From: Bacillota bacterium
GTDB taxonomy: Bacteria > Bacillota > Clostridia > Oscillospirales > Ruminococcaceae
Length of the DNA stretch: 64,000 nucleotides
Assembly (NCBI GenBank): GCA_023458875.1
Contig: JAEWXO010000046.1
Location: forward strand, 1-64,000
Reading direction: 5' to 3'
Each line of letters opens with the position of its first letter. Positions within the stretch are counted from its first letter, which is position 1. Positions 9,237 to 18,180 of the stretch are shown here, piece after piece. The translations under genes and the position numbers were made by a program. A model generated the notes under the pieces. It saw only the letters and a list, made by a program, of their open reading frames with translations, was not told the origin of the DNA and did no database searches.

Positions 9237-10058
9237 TTATGAAATCAGTATAAGGTCGTCAGTATTTACAGCAGCAACAACAATACCATCAAAAGTAATT
9301 ACAGCTCTTTTTCCGTTAATTTCACTGACAACATGATCACGGTTATATACAAACCCTGCAAGGCTTTCACCACTGTATGAATCGGCGTCCTTTATAAGCC
9401 TTACGACGCTTCCTTTCTTTATTTGATTCTCAGTTTTTTTAAAACCGTTATATCCGTTGTTTTTGATAATGTTACTGAAATCTTTATACCCGATATTTAA
9501 ATCAACATCTGACTTTACGCCATCAATGCATCCGGTATGACTGTACTGCCAGATATCATACGGGTATGTGTAGTTCGTTTTATCAATGTTTATATGTGCC
9601 AGCCAGACAGTATATCTTTTTAATGTTTCCGGAAAAAGTTTGTTTTCAAGAAATGATTTATATGAGTAAATTCCTGCATAATATCCTGCATCCTCCATAT
9701 TATCGCAGAAAGTTTTTACTATATCTGTACAGTCTTTTTTGGAAAGACTCTGCTGAACCTTGTCTTCAATATCAATATATACAGGATATTCGGGCGTTTT
9801 ATTTTTTATTGTTTTAATAAATGTCAAAGCTTCTTGATTTGCTTCCTGTTTTGATGCTGCATAGCTATACCAGTAAAAACCGCATTTTATATCGTTCTGT
9901 TTGCAGCCCTTATAATTATTTTCGAACTGTGCATCAACCTGATCTGATGACTTTCCATAGCCTGCTCTGATAATTGCAAAATCAATTCCGGATTCTCTGA
10001 CTTTTTTCCAGTCAATATTTCCGTTATGAGTCGAAACATCAATTCCTTTTATACCCAT
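9237..10058 (-). CDS. Glycoside hydrolase family 25 lysozyme with C-terminal SH3-like domain
   Basis: A muramidase that cleaves the MurNAc-GlcNAc bond. GH25 signatures are DVSTHNGNIDW at the start (first catalytic Asp), FAIIRAGYG, GFYWYSYA and YIDIED (the acidic active-site pair). About residues 215-273 form a beta-rich SH3-like wall-binding module (KKGSVVRLIKDADSY). There is no signal peptide, so export would need a holin or lysis, as for phage endolysins; no phage genes are adjacent. ATG start after GGAGGTTAATT. It shares the leftward strand with the AraC regulator upstream but is separated by about 240 bases. Confidence 0.88.
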   Translation of the reverse strand: MGIKGIDVSTHNGNIDWKKVRESGIDFAIIRAGYGKSSDQVDAQFENNYKGCKQNDIKCGFYWYSYAASKQEANQEALTFIKTIKNKTPEYPVYIDIEDKVQQSLSKKDCTDIVKTFCDNMEDAGYYAGIYSYKSFLENKLFPETLKRYTVWLAHINIDKTNYTYPYDIWQYSHTGCIDGVKSDVDLNIGYKDFSNIIKNNGYNGFKKTENQIKKGSVVRLIKDADSYSGESLAGFVYNRDHVVSEINGKRAVITFDGIVVAAVNTDDLILIS

Positions 10059-10196
10059 AATTAACCTCCAGATATCTGAATTGTGGTTAATACTTTCTAT
10101 ATTATATTATATTTATCGACAATAAAAAATGTTACTGATTTTCAGATATTACAACATAAAGAATATCCCCGCCTCTATAAGCTATGGGTTCTATAT

Positions 10197-10234
10197 TTCC
10201 GTTCAGCCGGAGTACAATTTCCGACTGAACGGAA
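10197..10234. repeat. Strong intergenic hairpin
   Basis: TTCCGTTCAG at 10197-10206 is perfectly repaired by CTGAACGGAA at 10225-10234, and an inner CGGA/TCCG pair extends the stem. It lies between the end of the AraC gene and the start of the lysozyme gene, both leftward. There is no U-tract on either side, so it is not a standard terminator; it could be a processing site or a remnant of a repeat. Confidence 0.6.
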
Positions 10235-10295
10235 GCGGTTCTTCGAATCGTCTCTGATTGTTAAAAGCAGAGCTTTGAAGGATAATATAATTATT

Positions 10296-11036
10296 TTATT
10301 CACCTTTAAAATTTTTACGAAAATTATTTTTACGGTATATTTTCGGAGTTACACCTGTCTTTTCTTTAAACATGCTTATAAAATGACTGCAAGAGGAAAA
10401 AGCAAGATACTGAGAGATATCAGACTCTGTATATTCAGTAAACCTCAGCATCCTTTTGGCCTCGTGTATTTTTGCCGTCTTTATATATTCTGATAGTAAA
10501 ACCCCGGTTTCTTTCTTGAAAATTGCCGAAAGATAATTTGGTGATATATTTGTTGCCTGAGCTATTGAATTTATAGTTATTTTAGTATTCAGATGTGTAT
10601 TTATAAATTCAAATGCCTTAATAATATAATTGGAATACAGACCATTTTTTGCGAGTTTATTCATACGGTATGCAAAATCTATAATCATATCACGATGAAG
10701 CTGCTTTATTCCTGAAATTTCATTGCAGGCATCAGATTTCCTTATATACATATCACTTAAAGAAAATGCAATTTCCTTATCCATTCTGTTTTCGATACAC
10801 ATACGGGTTATAATGGAAACAGAGATAATAAAATGATAACGTATATTACGTACAGGATCATCTGAAAGCTGTCCTTTATCTTCAGAATCAAGATTAAATT
10901 TCATGTTTTTTAGTTTTTCTGTGTCTCCGTGAATAATCATGTCATAAACAGTATATTCATCATTATAATCAGAATGATGTGTTTCATTTTCACGCTGTAC
11001 GAAAAGCAGGTCTTCAAATTCACATATATTGTTCAT
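10296..11036 (-). CDS. AraC-family transcriptional regulator
   Basis: A 246-residue regulator with the two helix-turn-helix units at the C-terminus: ITINSIAQATNISPNYLSAI, then the second around ISQYLAFSSCSHFISMFK, ending in the conserved GVTPKIYRK. The N-terminal ~145 residues are helical and acidic, without a recognisable cupin sugar-binding domain. It is divergent from the SDR gene at 11172, the usual geometry for a regulator and its target, and the 135-base gap holds AT-rich promoter sequence. The inducer is unknown. Confidence 0.85.
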   Translation of the reverse strand: MNNICEFEDLLFVQRENETHHSDYNDEYTVYDMIIHGDTEKLKNMKFNLDSEDKGQLSDDPVRNIRYHFIISVSIITRMCIENRMDKEIAFSLSDMYIRKSDACNEISGIKQLHRDMIIDFAYRMNKLAKNGLYSNYIIKAFEFINTHLNTKITINSIAQATNISPNYLSAIFKKETGVLLSEYIKTAKIHEAKRMLRFTEYTESDISQYLAFSSCSHFISMFKEKTGVTPKIYRKNNFRKNFKGE

Positions 11037-11171
11037 CTGATACTCCTTATTATAATATTGTGATACAATTAATTAAAATCTGATATAATAATTTATGTTT
11101 ATATTATATAATAAAAACATAAAATTGTAAAGCATATGTTTTATTTTAATTAAAATGGAGGAAAATATAAT

Positions 11172-11906
11172 ATGGTAAACGTTAAAGGAACATGGTGCCT
11201 TATAACAGGCGCAAGCAGAGGTATCGGATATAAAATAGCTTTATTTATGGCTGAACACGGTGCCAATCTTATATTGCAGAGCAGAAACAGTATTCATACT
11301 GAAAAGGTACTCTCAGAGGTAAAGGCATTAGGTGTGGAGACATATATAGTTGAAGCAGAGCTTTCATCACCTGAATCAGTATACAAAATGCTTGAAGTTA
11401 TCGATAAAAAAGGAACAAATGTTGAAATTGTTTTTAACAATGCTGCTGTACAGATAGCATACAGAAATGATTTTTTTAATACTCCTGTTGAAGATTTTGT
11501 ACAAAGCTTCAGTATAAATACAATTGCGCCGGCTTTGATATGTTATCACTTTTTACCTAAAATGATTGAAAATGGTTTCGGAAGAATAATAAATGTAACG
11601 AGTGGAATAAAAGACGAACCTCAGCAGGCTGGATATTCTTCAAGCAAAGCAGCACTTGATAAATTCACTATTGATTTGTGTCCGACAATTGAAAACACTG
11701 ATGTAATCATGAGTCTGGCTGATCCGGGATGGTGCCGCACTGATTTAGGTGGACCAAACGCACCTAATTCGGTAGAAAGTACTATTCCGGGAATGTGTGT
11801 AGGTGCCTTTGTTGATGATAAAAAAAGTGGAAGACTTTTTCGTGCACAGGAATTTGCAGCGATGACACTGGAAGAGGCTGTATCTAAAGCAGAAATAATG
11901 TCATAG
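11172..11906 (+). CDS. Short-chain dehydrogenase/reductase
   Basis: A Rossmann-fold NAD(P)-dependent oxidoreductase of 244 residues. It shows the cofactor motif TGASRGIG, the NNAA motif, and the catalytic pair in YSSSKAAL (YxxxK), with a Ser just before it (NVTSG). ATG start after GGAGG. Divergent from the AraC regulator, which probably controls it. The substrate cannot be inferred; the downstream xylan cluster starts about 200 bases later with its own leader. Confidence 0.87.
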   Translation: MVNVKGTWCLITGASRGIGYKIALFMAEHGANLILQSRNSIHTEKVLSEVKALGVETYIVEAELSSPESVYKMLEVIDKKGTNVEIVFNNAAVQIAYRNDFFNTPVEDFVQSFSINTIAPALICYHFLPKMIENGFGRIINVTSGIKDEPQQAGYSSSKAALDKFTIDLCPTIENTDVIMSLADPGWCRTDLGGPNAPNSVESTIPGMCVGAFVDDKKSGRLFRAQEFAAMTLEEAVSKAEIMS

Positions 11907-12104
11907 AATTCTTTATGAATAAAAAAGTGATAAAATAAGCGTTTTATTGTCATTTTGCCATTTTTATATTCAACAAGTAAAAAAATTACCTAACTGAGTA
12001 AAATATCTCCGTTTTAAAATCACCATATAAGGTTTATAATCAATAATATAATAAATGTGAAAAACACACAAAAACATTACACATAACAGGAGGAAATTTT
12101 ACTT

Positions 12105-13406
12105 ATGAAATCAAAAAGAATTCTTAGCTGTATTTTTGCTACAGTTTTAGCAGCAGGATGCTTTGTCGGCTGCGGTGATGAAGACAACAGTGGATCGAGC
12201 ACTGCCGGCAAAGGAGAAAGTAAAGGCGGAGAAACCAATCTTACATTATGGAGTATTTCTACAAAGAGTGACTCATTTCACTCTGCATACGAAAAAGCAA
12301 TCGAGGAGTTTGAAAAATCTCATGAAGGTGTAAAGATTACTCACGAAACCTTTGAAAATGAATCATATAAGACAAAGATTAAATCAGCAGTTGCAGCTAA
12401 TGAACTTCCTGATGTATTCTTTACATGGGCAGGAGGATTCTCACAGTCATTTGTTGACTCAGGAAAGGTACTTGCGCTTGATGAATACTATACTGATTAT
12501 AAAGATGAATTGTCCGAAACTGTTTTGTCAAATTTAATTTATGACGGCAAGCTTTACGGTTCTGTAATATGCACACCTGTATCAGCAATGTGGTATAACA
12601 AGTCAATATTCGATGAGAATGGTCTTGAAGCTCCAGAGACATGGGACGAATTTGAAAATGTCTGCAAGACTTTAAAAGATAACGGTGTTACACCAATAGC
12701 AACAAGTGCAAAAGACAAATGGGTATTAGCTATGCTTCACGATGCACTGACGCTTAAATCTGTAGGCCCTGATAAACTCTACAGTACTCTTAAAAAAGAG
12801 AGCGGTTCATATTCAGATCCTGACTTCCTGACATCAGCTCAAAAAATTCATGATCTTGTAAAGGGCAAATACTTCATTGAAGGTGCTGCAGGATTGTCTA
12901 ACGATGAGGCAAGTGCAGAATTCTATAAAGGAAATGCAGCAATGTACTTTACAGGAAGCTGGATGGGCGGATCAATTATGACAGATGCTAAGAATCCTGA
13001 TGATTTTTCAGTTGCTCCTGTTCCTGTAATTAATTCTTCAAACGCGAAAATCACAGACTTTATGGGCGGCGGATCAGATTCACTTATGGTTGCTGCTTCT
13101 ACAAAGACACCTGACCTCTCAGCTCAGCTTGCATTTGAAATAACAAAGGGAGTTTCAAAGTATGGCTACCTTTCAGGAGCTGGAATTCCGGCATGGAAAA
13201 TAACATATGACGATTCATCAGTTCCAAAGCTTACAAAGGCTGTGGCTGATTATGCAAATAACGCAACGTCATTTACTCTATGGTTTGATACACTCATGGA
13301 ATCTGAAGATGCAGGACAATATCTTGAACTTCTCCAGAAACTATATATGGATGAGCTAAGCCCTGAAGAATTCCAGGAAGCAATGGCAGATCAGCTTAAG
13401 AAATAG
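12105..13406 (+). CDS. ABC transporter sugar-binding lipoprotein (xylo-oligosaccharide type)
   Basis: A 433-residue extracellular solute-binding protein of the family 1 carbohydrate type. The signal ends in a lipobox (VLAAGC near residue 21, with a second Cys at GC five residues on), followed by a Gly/Ser-rich linker. The body shows LTLWSISTKSD, MWYNKSIFDENGL, ETWDEF and the late GIPAWK region usual for MalE-like proteins. It heads the rightward xylan block with two permease genes directly after, so it probably captures xylo-oligosaccharides. Strong AGGAGG site. A hairpin after the gene may set its higher expression relative to the permeases. Confidence 0.9.
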   Translation: MKSKRILSCIFATVLAAGCFVGCGDEDNSGSSTAGKGESKGGETNLTLWSISTKSDSFHSAYEKAIEEFEKSHEGVKITHETFENESYKTKIKSAVAANELPDVFFTWAGGFSQSFVDSGKVLALDEYYTDYKDELSETVLSNLIYDGKLYGSVICTPVSAMWYNKSIFDENGLEAPETWDEFENVCKTLKDNGVTPIATSAKDKWVLAMLHDALTLKSVGPDKLYSTLKKESGSYSDPDFLTSAQKIHDLVKGKYFIEGAAGLSNDEASAEFYKGNAAMYFTGSWMGGSIMTDAKNPDDFSVAPVPVINSSNAKITDFMGGGSDSLMVAASTKTPDLSAQLAFEITKGVSKYGYLSGAGIPAWKITYDDSSVPKLTKAVADYANNATSFTLWFDTLMESEDAGQYLELLQKLYMDELSPEEFQEAMADQLKK

Positions 13407-13485
13407 TTCAATATAAATCTGAAATTATCTTAGGAATACATCCTAATTTTCTTCTAAAACCTCTTAAATAGCATTTTAGCATACG

Positions 13486-13512
13486 CTGACTGGTCATTAA
13501 AAAACCAGTCAG
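13486..13512 (+). promoter_or_regulatory. Intercistronic hairpin between binding protein and permease
   Basis: CTGACTGGT at 13486-13494 pairs perfectly with ACCAGTCAG at 13504-13512. No U-run follows, so it is more likely a stabiliser or partial attenuator than a full stop. Such hairpins often follow binding-protein genes and keep that part of the transcript abundant. Confidence 0.6.
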
Positions 13513-13554
13513 TTGTGTAATGCTATAAAAATCTTGTAAAAAGGTAGGATTTAT

Positions 13555-14436
13555 ATGGACAGGATTCGAAGAAATAAACTGGCATTAGTAGTTTTTTTAC
13601 TTCCTGCAGTTATTTTATTTTTCGGTATTATTATTATCCCGATTTTTATGTCATTGATTTATAGCTTTCAGGAGTGGAACGGAATAACCAATGGCGAATT
13701 TATCGGTTTTAAAAATTATGTTGAGTTATTTACAAGTAAGTCAGCGAGTTTTCCTAAAACACTGACAAATGCAATGCTTCTGGCTGTTTTATCTGTTTTC
13801 ATTCAGCTGCCTATTTCTCTTTGTTTAGCTTTACGAATTTCAAGGGGAATAAAGGGTGAAAGATTCTTTATAACGGTATTTTTTATTCCCGTTCTTATTT
13901 CTACCGTAGTTATAGGACAGCTATGGCTGAAAATATATAACCCGAATTACGGTATATTGAATGTAGCGCTAAGAACAATGGGACTTGAATCATTGTGCCA
14001 TACATGGCTCGGAGAAAAAGAAACAGCGCTTATGGCTGTTTTTATCCCTAATCTTTGGCAATTCGTAGGATATCATATGTTGCTTCTGTATGCGGGAACA
14101 AAAAGCATTTCACCTGATGTAATAGAAGCCGCTAAAATCGACGGAGCAAGCAACTGGCAGGTTTCAACAAGAATCATTATCCCATTACTTAAGCCGGTAA
14201 TAAAAATATGTGTTATTTTTGCCGTTACCGGTTCTCTTAAGGCTTTTGATATGATTTATGTTCTGACCAGGGGAGGTCCGGCTCATGCAAGTGAAGTTCC
14301 AAGCACTCTCATGGTTTCAATGATCTTTGACCAGAGTCGATACGGCTTTGGAAGTACTATCGCTGTATTTATAATTTTCCTTTGTTTCTTCTTTGCACTG
14401 CTTATAAAGAAATGCATAAAAACGGAGGATGATTAA
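13555..14436 (+). CDS. ABC transporter permease (MalF-type)
   Basis: A 293-residue membrane protein with six predicted helices, starting at LALVVFLLPAVILFFGIII. The EAA loop that contacts the ATPase reads EAAKIDGASNWQ near residues 200-211. It overlaps the Shine-Dalgarno of the second permease, so the two are translationally linked. With the preceding binding protein and the following permease it makes a carbohydrate importer; no ATPase is encoded here, so a shared MsmX-type ATPase elsewhere is likely. Confidence 0.92.
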   Translation: MDRIRRNKLALVVFLLPAVILFFGIIIIPIFMSLIYSFQEWNGITNGEFIGFKNYVELFTSKSASFPKTLTNAMLLAVLSVFIQLPISLCLALRISRGIKGERFFITVFFIPVLISTVVIGQLWLKIYNPNYGILNVALRTMGLESLCHTWLGEKETALMAVFIPNLWQFVGYHMLLLYAGTKSISPDVIEAAKIDGASNWQVSTRIIIPLLKPVIKICVIFAVTGSLKAFDMIYVLTRGGPAHASEVPSTLMVSMIFDQSRYGFGSTIAVFIIFLCFFFALLIKKCIKTEDD

Positions 14437-14437
14437 A

Positions 14438-15322
14438 ATGGCTGATTATAATTATTTTGACGGTATCAAGGATTTAAAGCATGTGAAACAACCGGCTTTA
14501 AGAACTAAAGCTCCGATAGTTTCTTATATAATTTTAATATTCTGGACACTTATATGTATTTTTCCACTTTATTGGATGTTTACGTTTTCATTTAAAAACA
14601 ATGATGAAATATTCGGCGAAAACGTAATAGGATTACCTAAAAAATGGCTTTTTTCAAATTATAAGGATGCAATTATAGTGGGGGATATAGGAAATAATTT
14701 TCGCAACAGCTTGATTGTTACCGGATTTACAATATTATTGACTGTAATAGTTGCTTTAATGGCATGCTATGCACTGACACGTATGAAATGGCGCGGCAGA
14801 AAAATTATGAATAATATTTTTATGCTTGGTCTCACAGTGCCTATTCATGCAGCACTTCTTCCGGTATTTGTTGTATTAAGATTTTTTAAAATGACTAATT
14901 CATATCAGGCATTGATTTTTCCATATTCAGCATTTGCACTTGCTATGGCAATAATGATATTTGGAAGCTTTATGGCAAATATACCTACTGAGCTTGAAGA
15001 ATCTGCGTGTATAGACGGATGCGGTACATTCGGAATATTTTTTAAAATAATAGTTCCTCTTATGCTGCCGGCAATCTCGACTGTTGCAATATTTACATTT
15101 CTTCAGGCGTGGAATGAGCTTATGTTTGCTGTAATATTCAACAGTAAATCTGAATATCGTACACTTCCTGTAGGAATTCAGGAGCTTTCAGGCTCATATA
15201 CAACTGCCTGGGGTCCGATAGGTGCTGCACTTGTAATAGCAACATTCCCGACATTGCTTATATATGCTTTCATAAGTAAAAAAATACAAGCAAGTCTTAT
15301 TGCAGGAGCAATCAAAGGTTAA
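14438..15322 (+). CDS. ABC transporter permease (MalG-type)
   Basis: A 294-residue permease with an N-terminal tail, then six helices from about residue 30 (IILIFWTLICIFPLYW). The EAA loop reads EESACIDGCGTFG. The ATG at 14438 is preferred to the in-frame ATG at 14429 because GGAGG (14424-14428) then has normal spacing. Its start lies one base after the previous stop. A terminator follows directly, closing the transporter operon. Confidence 0.92.
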   Translation: MADYNYFDGIKDLKHVKQPALRTKAPIVSYIILIFWTLICIFPLYWMFTFSFKNNDEIFGENVIGLPKKWLFSNYKDAIIVGDIGNNFRNSLIVTGFTILLTVIVALMACYALTRMKWRGRKIMNNIFMLGLTVPIHAALLPVFVVLRFFKMTNSYQALIFPYSAFALAMAIMIFGSFMANIPTELEESACIDGCGTFGIFFKIIVPLMLPAISTVAIFTFLQAWNELMFAVIFNSKSEYRTLPVGIQELSGSYTTAWGPIGAALVIATFPTLLIYAFISKKIQASLIAGAIKG

Positions 15323-15323
15323 T

Positions 15324-15358
15324 AAAAGTCTGCGGAGTAAATTCTTCGCAGACTTTTT
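15324..15358 (+). terminator. Rho-independent terminator of the ABC operon
   Basis: AAAAGTCTGCG at 15324-15334 pairs with CGCAGACTTTT at 15347-15357, with a short loop and TTTTT at the 3' side. It begins two bases after the permease stop codon. Confidence 0.92.
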
Positions 15359-15471
15359 CAGATAGTAACCTAAAAAGTTTATGGTAAATATTTTTTTGAT
15401 TAGTTAGTCTGTATATGATATAATTATTATAATATGAATGTTTATTACCAATACAGATTAAGGATGATTTT

Positions 15472-17199
15472 ATGAACAAAAAAACAAGTAGTTTTTCAAA
15501 GCTAAGCATAAAGAAAAAAGTCCAGTATATTTTTATTTTTGCTATGGGAATATGTGTGCTGTCATGTTTTATATTGTTTTATTCATTTATACGTGTTAAA
15601 ATGACAGAATCAATTTATGAAAAAAATTATGACAGACTTAATTCAATCGAACAGAATTTTGAATCAGTTGTTTCAAATGTAAATAATATAAGCAAGCTTA
15701 TTATGGTAAATGACATTGTTAGTGACTATCTTAAGAGCGAGAAAGATTCTGTTATAAAAGCCAATCTTGCCAGAAGCGTTATTTATGATATGATCAGTTC
15801 ATTTTCAGGAAATTATTCTGTCTTTATATTCAGAAATGATAAAAGTTATATTCATACCGGGATAGGGATTATACGTCCTGATAATTATATCATTTTTCAA
15901 AGTGACTGGTTTGATTATGTAAGTGAGCTCAAAGGAAAATATACTATAATTCCAAATACCAAAAAAGCATTTATATTTAACACACAAACAGATATTGTAT
16001 CGTTTGCAAGAATAATAAATGATGTTGATACACAGACTCCGCTTGGAATGCTTGTAATAAATATCCCTGTAAATGAGCTTGAGCACACTTATGATAATTT
16101 TACAGGAAAAGACAGCAAATTTGCGTATGTAGACAAAGACAAAAACATTATCTGTTCAAATATAAGCGACGGCGATTTTGGTTTTATTTATACAGATAAT
16201 AATACAGAAGATGTCAGGTCATATTCTTCTGAAATATTTAATAAATATGTGGTTATGCAGAGGCAGATTACTGATACAGAAATCCGTGTTATGTATAAAT
16301 CAAGGGTAAATATTCTTGAAGAAATTACAGTTGAAATAGCAATAAGTATACTGAGTGTAATGTTAATTGCAATTTTAATAATGTTAATAATAAATGCATA
16401 TATAAACAAGTATGTAATATATCCGATAAGCAAACTGGCATACAGTATGAACCAGGCTGAGACAGGTGAACTCGTACATGTAAATATAGATTCAAATGAT
16501 GATGAAATAGGAAGACTCAAGGACTGTTACAACAAAATGCTTATTCAGATTGACAGGCTTATAGGTGAGGTTATAGAGCAGGAAAAGCAGCGTCAAAAAG
16601 CTGAGATGAACGTTATTCAGGAGCAGATAAAGCCACATTTTCTATATAATACACTTGATACAATAGGATATATGTCATTGCAGAACTCAAGAGAAGAAGT
16701 TTATGATGTAATAGAGACTCTTGGCAATTTCTATCGCCGGTTTCTTAGCAAAGGAAGTGAAAATATAACTCTTGCAGAAGAGATTTCAATAGTAAAGGAC
16801 TATATTAAGCTTCAAAGGCTACGATATAACGATATGTTTGAAGATGAATATGATATACAGGAGAATCTTAATTCAGTAACTATACTTAAGCTTCTTCTTC
16901 AACCGCTGGTTGAAAATTCAATATATCATGGAATACGTCCTAAAGGTGAAAAAGGAATAATAAAAATAACTGTATTTTCAAGAGGAAATACGATGCACAT
17001 AATAGTATATGACAGCGGTATAGGTATGAATCAATTTCAGATCGCTCAGCTGCTTGACGGTAAAAACAAAACCAGTTTCGGATTCAAAGGAACAATTGAC
17101 AGAATAAAGAACTTTTATCAGATTGATGATGTTGTTAAAATAAGAAGTGTTGAAGGTGAATACTGTGAAATAGAAATAACAATTCCTCTTCAAAAATAA
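15472..17199 (+). CDS. Sensor histidine kinase (YesM/LytS family)
   Basis: A 575-residue membrane kinase. An N-terminal membrane helix (~22-42) and a second one (~285-305) enclose an extracellular sensor; a HAMP region follows (YVIYPISKLAYSMNQAE). The His_kinase motif is EQIKPHFLYNTLDTIGY with the phosphorylated His, and the ATP-binding part shows LLLQPLVENSIYHGI and DSGIGM. It is paired with the response regulator 23 bases downstream. Its place between the sugar importer and the xylosidase genes suggests it senses xylo-oligosaccharides, perhaps with the binding protein. Confidence 0.92.
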   Translation: MNKKTSSFSKLSIKKKVQYIFIFAMGICVLSCFILFYSFIRVKMTESIYEKNYDRLNSIEQNFESVVSNVNNISKLIMVNDIVSDYLKSEKDSVIKANLARSVIYDMISSFSGNYSVFIFRNDKSYIHTGIGIIRPDNYIIFQSDWFDYVSELKGKYTIIPNTKKAFIFNTQTDIVSFARIINDVDTQTPLGMLVINIPVNELEHTYDNFTGKDSKFAYVDKDKNIICSNISDGDFGFIYTDNNTEDVRSYSSEIFNKYVVMQRQITDTEIRVMYKSRVNILEEITVEIAISILSVMLIAILIMLIINAYINKYVIYPISKLAYSMNQAETGELVHVNIDSNDDEIGRLKDCYNKMLIQIDRLIGEVIEQEKQRQKAEMNVIQEQIKPHFLYNTLDTIGYMSLQNSREEVYDVIETLGNFYRRFLSKGSENITLAEEISIVKDYIKLQRLRYNDMFEDEYDIQENLNSVTILKLLLQPLVENSIYHGIRPKGEKGIIKITVFSRGNTMHIIVYDSGIGMNQFQIAQLLDGKNKTSFGFKGTIDRIKNFYQIDDVVKIRSVEGEYCEIEITIPLQK

Positions 17200-17222
17200 T
17201 CAGGACAGGAGATTTAAATATT

Positions 17223-17957
17223 ATGTATAAAGTAATGATAATTGATGATGAAAAATCACTCAGAAATCTTTTAAAGCTTACTATTCCGTGGAAAGAGCTT
17301 GGGCTTGAAATGGCAGGTGAAGCTGAAAGCGGAATAGAGGCAATTAATATTATTGATGAAATAAGACCGGATATTGTTTTTGTTGATATACGAATGCCGT
17401 TTATGGATGGAATAGAATTTTCAAAGATTGCCATCAAGCAGTACCCTGATCTTAAAATAGTTATTCTTACTGCTTTTAATGATTTTGAATACGCACGTAA
17501 ATGTGTCGGTATAGGCGTATGTGAATACCTTACCAAGCCTATAGTCAGAGCTGATGTTACAGCAACTTTAAAGAAAATTATTGACGACCTTTCAAGACAG
17601 ATTCCTTCAAAGGAAGAGCAGAATAATAAGAATTTAGTCGGTGGAATGAATAAAATATGTGATTACATAAACGAAAATTATAAGGATTCCGAAATAAATC
17701 TTACATCTGTTGCAAATAAGTTTGGTTTTAATGCGAGTTATCTCAGCAGAAGATTTAAAGAAGATATCGGTGTAAGCTTTGTAGACTATGTTACAAAATG
17801 CCGTATGGAAAAAGCGCTCGAGTATCTCCATCAGAAAACGGCAATGTATATTACCGCCAGAAACGTTGGCATACCGGACCCTAATTACTTCAGCAAATGT
17901 TTTAAAAAATATACAGGAAAAGCTTACACAGAAAAAATGAAAGAAGAAACCATATAA
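17223..17957 (+). CDS. Response regulator with AraC-type output (short YesN type)
   Basis: Residues 1-120 form a receiver domain: MIIDDEKS (acidic pocket), FVDIRMP with the phospho-accepting Asp, LTAFND, and the Lys in YLTKP. Residues ~145-240 carry two AraC helix-turn-helix units (LTSVANKFGFNASYLSRRFK and the second ending near KKYTGKAYTEK). At 244 residues it lacks the long middle domain present in typical ~500-residue YesN proteins. The kinase gene immediately upstream is its partner. Likely target: the xylan transporter promoter. Confidence 0.9.
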   Translation: MYKVMIIDDEKSLRNLLKLTIPWKELGLEMAGEAESGIEAINIIDEIRPDIVFVDIRMPFMDGIEFSKIAIKQYPDLKIVILTAFNDFEYARKCVGIGVCEYLTKPIVRADVTATLKKIIDDLSRQIPSKEEQNNKNLVGGMNKICDYINENYKDSEINLTSVANKFGFNASYLSRRFKEDIGVSFVDYVTKCRMEKALEYLHQKTAMYITARNVGIPDPNYFSKCFKKYTGKAYTEKMKEETI

Positions 17958-18005
17958 TTTTTTGGTTGTGATTTTTAAAGTGTGTCCTGAAAATTCTACC
18001 ACATT

Positions 18006-18129
18006 ACACCCAACAACCGCTTAATTGCCGCACTTCTACAAAAATGTCAAAGTCAAGACCGCATTTGCGTTCATTTTAGCCTTGACTTTGATATTTTTGT
18101 AGATATAATGACAAAGGCGGTTGTTGGTG
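18006..18129. repeat. Long imperfect palindrome, MITE-like
   Basis: Two nested inverted repeats span about 124 bases. The outer arms (18007-18020 and 18117-18129) are CACCCAACAACCGC against GCGGTTGTTGGTG with one extra base. The inner arms (18035-18057 and 18081-18103) match at 22 of 23 positions. A further GTTGGGTG at 18157-18164 also complements the left arm. It lies in the 223-base gap between convergent genes. The structure far exceeds a normal terminator and suggests a miniature inverted-repeat element or structured RNA. Confidence 0.7.
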
Positions 18130-18180
18130 AGTTATGTCGATTGATAGCATTTACACGGTTGGGTGTTCAGACTCAATTTT

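Noticed and set aside
10083..10493. Plus-strand ORF of 136 codons over the AraC end and its downstream gap
   Set aside because: It crosses the strong hairpin and runs antisense to the AraC DNA-binding domain, with no family features.
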